From Pseudanabaena mucicola str. Chao 1806 (lineage in GTDB: Bacteria > Cyanobacteriota > Cyanobacteriia > Pseudanabaenales > Pseudanabaenaceae), in NCBI RefSeq assembly GCF_030323025.1, contig NZ_CP097329.1, positions 1,705,001 through 1,769,000 on the forward strand: DNA of 64,000 nucleotides, written 5' to 3'. The notes beneath the pieces are model-generated. The model did no database searches. It was not told the DNA's origin and saw nothing but the letters and a program-made list of their open reading frames with translations. Shown here one piece after another: positions 54,860-64,000 of the stretch. The translations under genes and the position numbers were made by a program. Every line of letters begins with the position of its first letter. Position 1 is the stretch's first letter.

Positions 54860-56124
54860 GTACTTGCTACTTTCCTGAGAAACTCTCCTACTAGATATAA
54901 AGAACCACAGAGAATAACGACATCATTTTGTTGATCCTCAAAAGCGGCTGCTAGTCCTACAGTTAAATTTGCATAAGGGTGTGGTTTAACCTTAACCAGA
55001 GAAGATGCAATTTGAGTTAAATCCTGCGGTGAAGTAGTCGCAGGGCTAGGCACAGGCACAGGAAAAAGTAAATCGTCAGGAGCTAAAAGGGCTTTGAGAA
55101 TTCCTACTTGATCCTTCGTATTCAGAATACCGATAACCCAGCGTTTACGCTGATTGGGAAAAGCCTCATCGACAAATTGCCGTAGATATTCCGCCGCCGC
55201 CACATTATGCGCTCCATCAATTAGGATTTTATGGGACTTACCATCGAGATTAAATTCGATCCATTGCAATCGCCCTGACCATTGTGTATTTGCCAAGCCT
55301 GTACGCATCGCCGCATCACTAATCTCCCAACCCTGATTTCGCAACGATTGAATTGTGGCGATCGCCACTGCGGAGTTGATTAACTGATGCTTTCCCAATA
55401 AAGGCAAAGGATACTCAAAGCCTTGATAGATTGCCCCTGTCGCTGTAGGCTGAGCCGCACTTATCCAAGTTACGGGTGCATCACATTCTATTACCTTTGC
55501 TTGCAAAACCGCGATCGCCTCAGCATGATTCTCGGCAATGACCACAGGACATTTATATTTAATGATTCCTACTTTTTCGGAAGCGATCGCACCTAAGGTA
55601 TTTCCCAGTTGCTGACAATGATCAAGCCCAATGGAAGTAATGACAGAAACTAAAGGGCGATCGCAGACATTGGTGGCATCTAATCTCCCGCCTAATCCTG
55701 TCTCTAGGATCGCAATATCGACTTTTTGGGCAGCGAAGTACCACCACATCGCCGCTGTAATCACTTCAAACTGCGTGGGTGGAAATTCAGGATTAATCGC
55801 TGCTGCCACTTGTTGCAGAGCTTCTAGCAAATCCTGATCACGAATCCATTCACCGTTAATCGTAATTCTTTCACGCCAATCAATTAGATGTGGTGAAGTA
55901 TAACGCCCAATGCAATAACCCGCAGCTTGCAAAATTGACAGCAAAAAAGCACAAACAGAACCTTTGCCATTTGTGCCTGCGACATGAATCACGGGAATTT
56001 GTTGATGGGGATTTCCTAAAGCATCGAGCAGTTGTTGAATGCGTTCTAAACCGAGATGAATACCAAACTTATCAAAACTGTCAAGATATGCTTCGGGAGA
56101 TGAATTAATTAGCTTTGGAGACAT
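54856..56124 (-). CDS. folC: Bifunctional folylpolyglutamate / dihydrofolate synthase
   Basis: 422 residues, Mur-ligase fold. HVAGTNGKGSVCAFLLSIL is the ATP-binding P-loop. ILETGLGGRLDATN and VITSIGLDHCQQLGNT follow, and DGAHN, the conserved ligand motif, is in LIDGAHNVAAAEYL. The enzyme adds glutamate to folates and, in bacteria, converts dihydropteroate to dihydrofolate. It overlaps the upstream NTF2-like gene by 20 bp, so the two are one transcription unit, and converges on DUF4058. Confidence 0.95.
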   Translation of the reverse strand: MSPKLINSSPEAYLDSFDKFGIHLGLERIQQLLDALGNPHQQIPVIHVAGTNGKGSVCAFLLSILQAAGYCIGRYTSPHLIDWRERITINGEWIRDQDLLEALQQVAAAINPEFPPTQFEVITAAMWWYFAAQKVDIAILETGLGGRLDATNVCDRPLVSVITSIGLDHCQQLGNTLGAIASEKVGIIKYKCPVVIAENHAEAIAVLQAKVIECDAPVTWISAAQPTATGAIYQGFEYPLPLLGKHQLINSAVAIATIQSLRNQGWEISDAAMRTGLANTQWSGRLQWIEFNLDGKSHKILIDGAHNVAAAEYLRQFVDEAFPNQRKRWVIGILNTKDQVGILKALLAPDDLLFPVPVPSPATTSPQDLTQIASSLVKVKPHPYANLTVGLAAAFEDQQNDVVILCGSLYLVGEFLRKVAST

Positions 56125-56461
56125 GAACTTCTAAGGCGTAGATTTTGCCTTGGGCATCGACTTCGGCAATATGCCTTCCCTGCATCGCGAATAGTTCACC
56201 ACTATCACGCTTACCTGCGATCGCCCAAATAGCTTCTAATCCATTTTCCGTCCTTCTGGTCGTCCACACACGCTGAATTCCTGAATAATTTTGGAAGAAC
56301 TGGCGATATAAATTGGCGATCGCATCTTTGCCAACGACCTTACACGCCCCCGCAGGTTGTACTTCCGCTTCATCGGCAAACAATTCTACCAATTCATAAA
56401 ATGCTTGTTCATCATCATTGGCTCGATCAGAAAGCTCAAAATATCGATCTAAAACAGTCAT
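56105..56461 (-). CDS. NTF2-like (SnoaL-type) protein
   Basis: 118 residues with the NTF2-like cone fold pattern: VLDRYFELSDRANDDEQAFY, LVELFADEAEVQPAG, then NLYRQFFQNYSGIQRVWT and a C-terminal beta sheet. Members bind small ligands or act as isomerases; no active-site residue can be assigned. Its 3' end overlaps the folC start by 20 bp, so translation is coupled. Confidence 0.75.
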   Translation of the reverse strand: MTVLDRYFELSDRANDDEQAFYELVELFADEAEVQPAGACKVVGKDAIANLYRQFFQNYSGIQRVWTTRRTENGLEAIWAIAGKRDSGELFAMQGRHIAEVDAQGKIYALEVHVSKAN

Positions 56462-56650
56462 ATTTCCTTACCTCGCAGCTTTTCAAACTAGAAACTCTTT
56501 AATACTTCATTTAAATATGAGCTTTAAAGATTTTGCGTCGCTTTGCTATCTAGTCTTGCTTTATTGTAAACATATGTTAAGCCATTTTTTTCAAAATTAA
56601 CTTCACCCTATGGGGCGGAATTGACATACTACATAGGGGTGATATCGCAA

Positions 56651-56687
56651 AATAAAAATGGTGTCACTTCGCGCCACCATTTTTATT
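56651..56687 (-). terminator. Terminator after the CGLD27 gene
   Basis: AATAAAAATGGTG (56651-56663) pairs perfectly with CACCATTTTTATT (56675-56687) around an 11-nt loop. On the minus strand it lies 23 bases after the CGLD27 stop codon. The remaining stretch from 56462 has no gene. Confidence 0.75.
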
Positions 56688-56709
56688 TGGGGATTAAGTT
56701 GGATAACAA

Positions 56710-57195
56710 CTAGCTGAAAAAATTGAGAGAACTGATACTGAGAACCAGAAAAACAATTATGACTAAAAGGGTTTTTTGTAATCTCGTCATCACGGGCTTA
56801 ATTTCATAAGTCACCAGTAAACGATCCTTGGCTAAATCCGCTTCAGGCTTTTCCCATGTCTGCCCATCGTACCAACCCGATTCTTCATAGAAAATCTTAG
56901 GACTATCAAGGCGATGCTTTACATGGCTCCAGCCTGATAGCAACAGCAGCACTGGCAAAATTAGTCCCACTGCACCGCCAATACCGGCCACACATATAAA
57001 TTGCCATAAATGGCGACTAGGTGACTCAATGCTCATGGCTACTGGCGAAAAAAGAATCGCAAATCCTAGCCACATCAGTACTAATACTCGTAGGTATTGC
57101 GATCGCGCTAGTTTTGCCCAACGATAAAAGAAAGCTTCCTTCAGTTCGATATATTCATTTAATGGTTGTTGCTCTTTAGGAACTGGACAGGTCAT
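56710..57195 (-). CDS. CGLD27 family protein (DUF1230)
   Basis: 161 residues. CPVPKEQQPLNEYIELKEAF and FYEESGWYDGQTWEKPEADL are the conserved family blocks. Two membrane segments (about 37-54 and 66-90) and a third near the C-terminus (LLVIIVFLVLSISSL) are predicted. The family is conserved in cyanobacteria and plant and algal plastids, where it is linked to iron-deficiency responses; the molecular role is not settled. An unrelated 68-codon frame overlapping its start (57192-57398) was rejected. Confidence 0.85.
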   Translation of the reverse strand: MTCPVPKEQQPLNEYIELKEAFFYRWAKLARSQYLRVLVLMWLGFAILFSPVAMSIESPSRHLWQFICVAGIGGAVGLILPVLLLLSGWSHVKHRLDSPKIFYEESGWYDGQTWEKPEADLAKDRLLVTYEIKPVMTRLQKTLLVIIVFLVLSISSLNFFS

Positions 57196-57595
57196 GGTAC
57201 AGGCAATAGATGGTTAGTATTTTGCCAGTTTATCAATAAGCGACCTAGAAGTGTTGCCTTAACTATATGATATCTGAGCAAAGACAACTTGCGATCACCT
57301 TGACTTGTCAAAAGACCTCTTGCAGAACTAAGACCAAAGTAGAGAAATAGAGGATTTAGCAGCAGGAAGCCCAACTTCAAAGTTATAAATAGCAGCAATC
57401 AAATTACAACGCAAGCCAAAGCGACGACGACAGTTACGATAAGGCTAAGAAAGAATTTTAAAGATCTTCAGACGACAATTAACATGATCAATCGCAATAC
57501 GTTGACTTGCCAGATGCCGATTAAACCACTTATTTACCTTGGATAATGAGCCATTTTGGATCTTTTTAATAGGGATTAGTGAATTAGGGTGCAAC

Positions 57596-59184
57596 GTAAC
57601 TACTCAGGCTAAAGATTTAATTCAAGCTAAAGATTTAATAATATTTTCCAAGAAGTAATCAAGGAAGAAGTAGGATTTGAAGAATAAAGCCAGAGCGAAT
57701 CGTAATCGAGATGAAAGAGAGTCCACCAAAGCAAAGAATCAGTAGAGAAGAGATCCGAGGGATCTATCAACAAGGCGAAGAAGCTGTTATTGCTTTGGTG
57801 GAAGGACTATTGCACAAGATAGAGCAACTAGAAGAGCGATTAGAAGTATTAGAAAATCAGGCAAAGAAAGATAGTCAAAACAGTAGCAAACCACCATCAA
57901 GTGACGGATTTGGAAAGCGAACAAAAAGCTTGCGAGGAAAAAGTGAACGGCAAAGCGGAGGACAAATTGGGCATGAAGGCAACACCTTAGAGTGGCGAGA
58001 AGAAATCGATGAAACCATCGTGCATCGGGTAGACCAGTGCGAAAGTTGCGGAGCCTCGTTAGTAGGCACAGAGATATTAAATTGGGACTTGAGACAAGTG
58101 CATGATTTACCACCAATAGTCCTAAAAGTAACAGAACATCAAGCCGAAGTAAAATGCTGTAACCACTGCGGATTATTAAATCGCGGAAAATTTCCAGCCG
58201 ATGTGAGCAACGTAGTGCAGTATGGATCAGGACTAAAGGGATTAATAGTCTATCTGATGGAGGGACAATTACTGCCAACAGAGAGGGTGCGGGAACTAAT
58301 CAGCGAAATATTTGACTGCAAACTATCGGAAGGGACAATCTACAACGCAAGAGAATATTGCTATGGGCAATTAGAAACCGTAGAACAGTATCTAAAAGAG
58401 GGGATACAAGCTGCCGAAGTAGGACATTTTGACGAAACAGGGATGCGGGTCAAAGGAAAACTGATGTGGTTGCATGTGGCAAGTACATCAGGGTTAACCT
58501 ACTACTTTATGCATACCAAACGGGGTCAAATAGCTATGGATGCGATGGATATTCTGCCCAACTTTGACGGTATCAGTGTCCATGATGGTTTATCTAGTTA
58601 TGCCCAATATGATTGTAAACATGCTTTGTGCAATGCACATCATTTACGGGAATTGACGTTTATCGTTGAACGTTACCAACAGCCATGGGCAGAGTTGATG
58701 CTCTCGTTATTGGTTGAAATCAAAGACCAGATAGGAGTTGCCAAAACTGATGGACTCAGCGCTTTACCCTCAGAAAAATCAGCAGATTTTGAGCGACGTT
58801 ATCAGGAACTAATTGACCAAGGACTTAAAGCTAATCCGCCGCCTCCCATAGATCCAGATATCCCACCAAGGAAAGGTCGTCTTAAACAAAGTCCAGCCAA
58901 GAACTTACTCGACCGTCTTCAAAAAAATCAATCGGCTGTTTTAGCTTTTATGTATGATTTTCGTGTTCCTTTTGATAACAATCAGGCGGAACGTGATTTA
59001 CGTATGATGAAACTCAAACAGAAAGTATCTGGCACTTTTCGCTCTCTTGAGGGCGCTCAAATGTTCTGTCGCATTCGTGGCTATATTTCGACTCTCAGAA
59101 AGCAAGGTGTTAATGTTCTGGAGTCTCTCAAACAAGTGTTTCTTGGAAACCATTTCTTCCCAAATCTCCAGCCTGAGTAGTTAC
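57596..59184 (+). mobile_element. IS66-family element, single-gene type
   Basis: 1589 bp, bounded by GTAACTACTCAGGCT and its complement, with 8-bp target duplications GGTGCAAC (57588-57595 and 59185-59192), the length typical for IS66. There are no tnpA or tnpB accessory genes, so it fits the ISBst12-type subgroup. Confidence 0.93.
57711..59180 (+). CDS. IS66-family transposase
   Basis: 489 residues. An N-terminal coiled coil (IEQLEERLEVLENQAKKDSQ) is followed by SSKPPSSDGFGKR and a zinc-finger region (CESCGAS; CCNHCGLL). The DDE core includes VGHFDETGMRVKG, ISVHDGLSSYAQYDCKHALC and NAHHLRELTFI. The C-terminal Glu lies in DNNQAERDLRMMKLKQKVSG. The frame is intact, so the element is likely active. 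The stop codon is inside the right terminal repeat. Confidence 0.95.
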   Translation: MKESPPKQRISREEIRGIYQQGEEAVIALVEGLLHKIEQLEERLEVLENQAKKDSQNSSKPPSSDGFGKRTKSLRGKSERQSGGQIGHEGNTLEWREEIDETIVHRVDQCESCGASLVGTEILNWDLRQVHDLPPIVLKVTEHQAEVKCCNHCGLLNRGKFPADVSNVVQYGSGLKGLIVYLMEGQLLPTERVRELISEIFDCKLSEGTIYNAREYCYGQLETVEQYLKEGIQAAEVGHFDETGMRVKGKLMWLHVASTSGLTYYFMHTKRGQIAMDAMDILPNFDGISVHDGLSSYAQYDCKHALCNAHHLRELTFIVERYQQPWAELMLSLLVEIKDQIGVAKTDGLSALPSEKSADFERRYQELIDQGLKANPPPPIDPDIPPRKGRLKQSPAKNLLDRLQKNQSAVLAFMYDFRVPFDNNQAERDLRMMKLKQKVSGTFRSLEGAQMFCRIRGYISTLRKQGVNVLESLKQVFLGNHFFPNLQPE

Positions 59185-59595
59185 GGTGCAACTTTTGTAA
59201 ACCTTGGTAACCCTTATCGGCAAATCCTTGTGTCTGTGCATGAAAATGTAATCTTTGAATAAAGCGAAATCATGCTGTTTACGGTTACCGTAATTTATTT
59301 GATTCTGCTTGTTTGATTAATTCTGTCATTTGCGTAAATGTTTCTCTGGTCACTCCAAACAACTGTTTAAATTCTAGAACTGATAGATTTTTACTAACTT
59401 CGTATTTCATTGATTGTTTTTAGCATTTTTACAAAAATCGTTAAATCTATAATGTTTTCAGTTCTGCAAGAGGTCTAGTAAAAGTGATCGCCTTGATGAC
59501 GATAGATTTTGGATACGATCGCCAATTGCCTTAAGTATGTTGGGCTTTGGGGTAAGGCTAATTGTGAATAAACCGATACGAATCGGTTTAACTAA

Positions 59596-61881
<2,286 letters not shown>

Positions 61882-61945
61882 TCTCAAATAACCTTCTCCA
61901 ACGAATCGCGATAGGCGATTACGGCTTTGGTTTGATGAGTTTCAT

Positions 61946-63007
61946 CTAAGTACAGGACAAAAATTTAATTGAGTTGAAGAAAGCCTCGGAATTGAGATGG
62001 ATGTCAAAGATGATATGACGCAGGTAATCAAAGCCAAGACGAAAAATGCTCTTAGGTAAGCGACCGTGCTTTTTAGGTTTGAGGGGATTGAGCTGAGCAA
62101 GCCAAAGCCCCGAAGAAAAAGCCCAACATAAAGCGAGGGTGAGTAAAGCAATAAGCTTAGAAAGACGTTCAGGGTCTTGAAGGTGAGTCGCCTCCAAACA
62201 AAAGCCACGAGATTTAAAACAACCAAACAAAGTCTCAATCGCCCAACGTTTGGCATAGTCAGCAATAGCCGTATTCGGATCATGAGCAGTAGCAACAATT
62301 AATAAATCGCCATCCTCCAGACGCATCGCCGCAATATAGAGCCAATGTTGCCAAACTAGTCTGGGCTTGGACAATACCTTGGATTGACCAACTTGGAGAT
62401 CTTGGAAACAAACGTCAGCTCTTAGTTGTTTCTGCCCATCGTTAAGCAAGGTGTTTTTACGAATACGGATACGAAAGCGGGTACATGGGTCACAAAGCAG
62501 GTAATCAAACCATTCTTCCCCCACAAATTCTCGGTCTGCGGTCAAAAAGTCGATTTTGCGGTCTCCAAATATTTCCAGAAATCGATTACACAATTCACAA
62601 CGTTCACGGGTGTTCGAGTTACCTTTTTTATCCAGCATCATCCATACCAATGGGAATGCGATACCGTGATGCACTACTCCCAATGTCAGCTCATTAAATA
62701 CTGTCTTACCAAATCTCCAATCGGTGCGGTCGATACTGATTACCCATGGTTCAGGTATTTTCATCACTTTGACGACCATGAAAGCGATGCTTTCATAGTC
62801 CACTTCAAATTCTCGAAAAAATCTCTGTAATCTCTTATAGTGTGATTCGACTTTGGCTTCACCTCTAAATCCTGTAGCGATTTCGTCTAGGTTTACTGTC
62901 TTTACTCGCATTAGTGCGATCAGGAACATCGACACAAATAAGAGTCTTGCTCTATTCCATTGCAGATGTTCATGCAACTTTTCGCGAAATACGCTAATCT
63001 CTTTCAT
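61946..63007 (-). CDS. IS4-type transposase
   Basis: 353 residues. The catalytic motifs are Asp in WVISIDRTDWRFGK, Asp in DFLTADREFVGEEW and Glu in RWAIETLFGCFKSRGFCLEA. The N-terminal region is MKEISVFREKLHEHLQWNRA. Frame and ends are intact, so it is probably active. The last residue and the TAG stop fall in the flanking duplication. Confidence 0.92.
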   Translation of the reverse strand: MKEISVFREKLHEHLQWNRARLLFVSMFLIALMRVKTVNLDEIATGFRGEAKVESHYKRLQRFFREFEVDYESIAFMVVKVMKIPEPWVISIDRTDWRFGKTVFNELTLGVVHHGIAFPLVWMMLDKKGNSNTRERCELCNRFLEIFGDRKIDFLTADREFVGEEWFDYLLCDPCTRFRIRIRKNTLLNDGQKQLRADVCFQDLQVGQSKVLSKPRLVWQHWLYIAAMRLEDGDLLIVATAHDPNTAIADYAKRWAIETLFGCFKSRGFCLEATHLQDPERLSKLIALLTLALCWAFSSGLWLAQLNPLKPKKHGRLPKSIFRLGFDYLRHIIFDIHLNSEAFFNSIKFLSCT

Positions 63008-63080
63008 AGGGGTTTTATTTGTGATGTGATTATCTTTTATAAAACCCCTTCCTGCCTACTTTTGCAACTTTTTGTCCTGT
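61951..63080 (-). mobile_element. IS4-type insertion sequence (intact)
   Basis: 1130 bp with termini TACAGGACAAAAA and its complement. It is flanked by CTAAG at 61946-61950 and 63081-63085. The transposase frame is complete and reads into the left flank, so its stop codon is supplied by the target duplication. Confidence 0.85.
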
Positions 63081-63083
63081 ACT

Positions 63084-63362
63084 AAGCACATCACGTTAAA
63101 AATAGAATCAGAAAGAATCGGAAATAAGAAAACCATGAAACTGTATATGGAGATCGCCGCCGCGAATATAACTTTTGGGAAGATTTATTAGCAAGATCAG
63201 CCTGACACACAAAAACTTTGTATGCAAATAAATCTTTGTTATTCAGGAGACATCCTTACCGAAAACCTATGTGTAATAATCACTACATCAAATCTACGGT
63301 AACTTGACAAGCAAACCGTAGTATATATGTATAAGACATTTACAATACGTTAAGAATCCTCC
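63084..63362. other. Upstream region of the glutathione S-transferase gene
   Basis: About 280 bp, AT-rich. No palindrome or coding frame is convincing. AATACGTTAAGAATCCTCC lies just before the start, but the spacing to a ribosome-binding site is poor. Confidence 0.35.
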
Positions 63363-64000
63363 ATGACTGCATTACATCTTTATTTTGCCAAAGCTTCTAC
63401 ATTTGCTCAGCGCACTCGCGTCGTTCTACTCGAAAAAGGAATTGAATTCACCTCTACTGACATTGATTTCCAAAATAAACCCGCAGAATTTCTCAAGGTT
63501 TCCCGCTATGGTAAAGTCCCTGCGATTGTGCATAACGGTTTTGAAATTTACGAATCGACAATTATCAATGAATACTTAGAAGAAGTATTTCCTGAACCAG
63601 CACTTTTACCAAAGGATGCAGGTCAAAAAGCGATCGCAAGAATTTGGATTGACTATGCAAATACTCGTTTTGTCCCTGCCTTTGTGAAACTATTGCGTGG
63701 TAAAACTGTGGAAGAACAAGAGCAAGGACGCAGAGAGTTTATTGAAGCTTTGCTTTTCATTGAGCAAGAAGGATTTGGCAAATTGTCGGGCGATGGAACT
63801 TATTTTCTAGGCGATCAGTTGAGCCTAGTTGATATCAGCTTCTATCCTTGGTTTGAGCGTTTGGCAGTACTGGAAAATTTCCGCAGATTTGAACTTCCTA
63901 CGGAAACTCCTCGTATTCAGAAATGGTGGGCAGCTTTACGCGATCGCGAATCCATTAAAGCAGTTGCTAATTCCAAGGAGTTCTATCTAGAGAGATTTGC
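63363..64000 (+). CDS. Glutathione S-transferase family protein (3' end cut by window edge)
   Basis: 212 codons from ATG 63363 stay open to the edge. The thioredoxin-fold N-terminus has [20 protein letters not shown] with a Ser that could activate glutathione. [20 protein letters not shown] contains the conserved Pro and the Glu-Ser that bind glutathione. The helical C-terminal domain includes [18 protein letters not shown], with the N-capping Asp. The substrate is unknown. The frame remains open at the right edge, where it should be close to its end. Confidence 0.9.
   Translation, partial: MTALHLYFAKASTFAQRTRVVLLEKGIEFTSTDIDFQNKPAEFLKVSRYGKVPAIVHNGFEIYESTIINEYLEEVFPEPALLPKDAGQKAIARIWIDYANTRFVPAFVKLLRGKTVEEQEQGRREFIEALLFIEQEGFGKLSGDGTYFLGDQLSLVDISFYPWFERLAVLENFRRFELPTETPRIQKWWAALRDRESIKAVANSKEFYLERF

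Larger units (their letters stand above)
57328..59410 (-). pseudogene. IS5-family transposase, deleted, nonsense-mutated and interrupted
   Basis: On the minus strand the N-terminus starts at 59410 (MKYEVSKNLSVLEFKQLFGV, then RETFTQMTELIKQAE) and stops at TAA. It resumes with RLHFHAQTQGFADKGYQGLQ and KLH at the IS66 junction. Beyond the insertion, reading continues NGSLSKVNKWFNRHLASQRI and AIDHVNCRLKIFKILS, then a TAG, then YRNCRRRFGLRCNLIAAIY, and ends at 57328. The deleted part contains the first catalytic Asp. Confidence 0.8.
57313..59476 (-). mobile_element. Dead IS5-family element, split by an IS66 insertion
   Basis: The termini are a 17-bp inverted repeat: AGACCTCTTGCAGAACT at 57313-57329 and its complement at 59460-59476. 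Without the IS66 insert and one 8-bp duplication the element is about 567 bp, shorter than a complete one, so an internal deletion preceded or accompanied its death. Confidence 0.8.

Noticed and set aside
57192-57398. 68-codon frame upstream of CGLD27 on the minus strand
   Set aside because: It runs through the terminal repeat of the dead IS5 element and overlaps the end of its transposase in another frame; no family pattern.

Overview
The window looks like chromosomal DNA from a non-heterocystous cyanobacterium, most like Pseudanabaena or a close relative (the genus is a guess). Evidence: frequent HIP1 octamers (GCGATCGC) inside and between genes, moderate AT richness, cyanobacterial families (CGLD27/DUF1230, DUF4058, Mo-nitrogenase C-terminal domain protein, 7TM-HD phosphodiesterase, Omp85 plus lipid A genes, class I FBPase, cyanobacterial-type rnpB), and a partial contractile injection system locus. 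There is no rRNA, tRNA or CRISPR array that I can see.

Layout. 0-2.5 kb: the end of a type I restriction-modification locus (hsdM, cut by the window edge) next to stacked small mobile elements. 2.5-6.4 kb: an FHA-penicillin-binding protein, HU, and an alpha/beta hydrolase. 7-12.6 kb: a chemoreceptor-like protein with a giant acidic tail. 12.6-18.3 kb: ISKra4 remnants, pterin dehydratase, SpoIID, RNase P RNA and a PgpH-type HD phosphodiesterase. 18.5-31.4 kb: an intact IS982 copy, a SNF2 ATPase, a class V aminotransferase convergent with fructose-1,6-bisphosphatase, a zinc-ribbon PP2C phosphatase, and a DHH-CBS-tRNA nucleotidyltransferase. 31.7-38.2 kb: a contractile injection locus. A NarL-type regulator and a Pvc16-like gene are transcribed leftward; a sheath, three tube-like proteins and a probable assembly chaperone are transcribed rightward. 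38.4-43 kb: an RND efflux pair. 43.1-44.1 kb: a second, apparently identical IS982 copy. 44.2-52.3 kb: hisI, purC, then Omp85-lpxC-fabZ-lpxA (outer membrane and lipid A) and two smaller genes. 52.4-57.2 kb: a patch of decayed genes, then DUF4058, folC, an NTF2-like gene and CGLD27. 57.3-63.1 kb: an IS66 element nested in a dead IS5-family element, a monomeric-type isocitrate dehydrogenase, and an intact IS4-type element. The window ends in a glutathione S-transferase gene.

The most informative non-coding signal is the dense population of short palindromic elements. At least five families recur. One of them (about 146 bp, two copies) has termini and target duplications that match the resident IS982 elements, so it is probably a MITE mobilised by that transposase. 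A second family (about 104 bp, five copies) has TA at both ends. The injection-system locus is the best candidate for an interesting biological system. It lacks baseplate, spike and ATPase genes here, so the rest must lie elsewhere in the genome.
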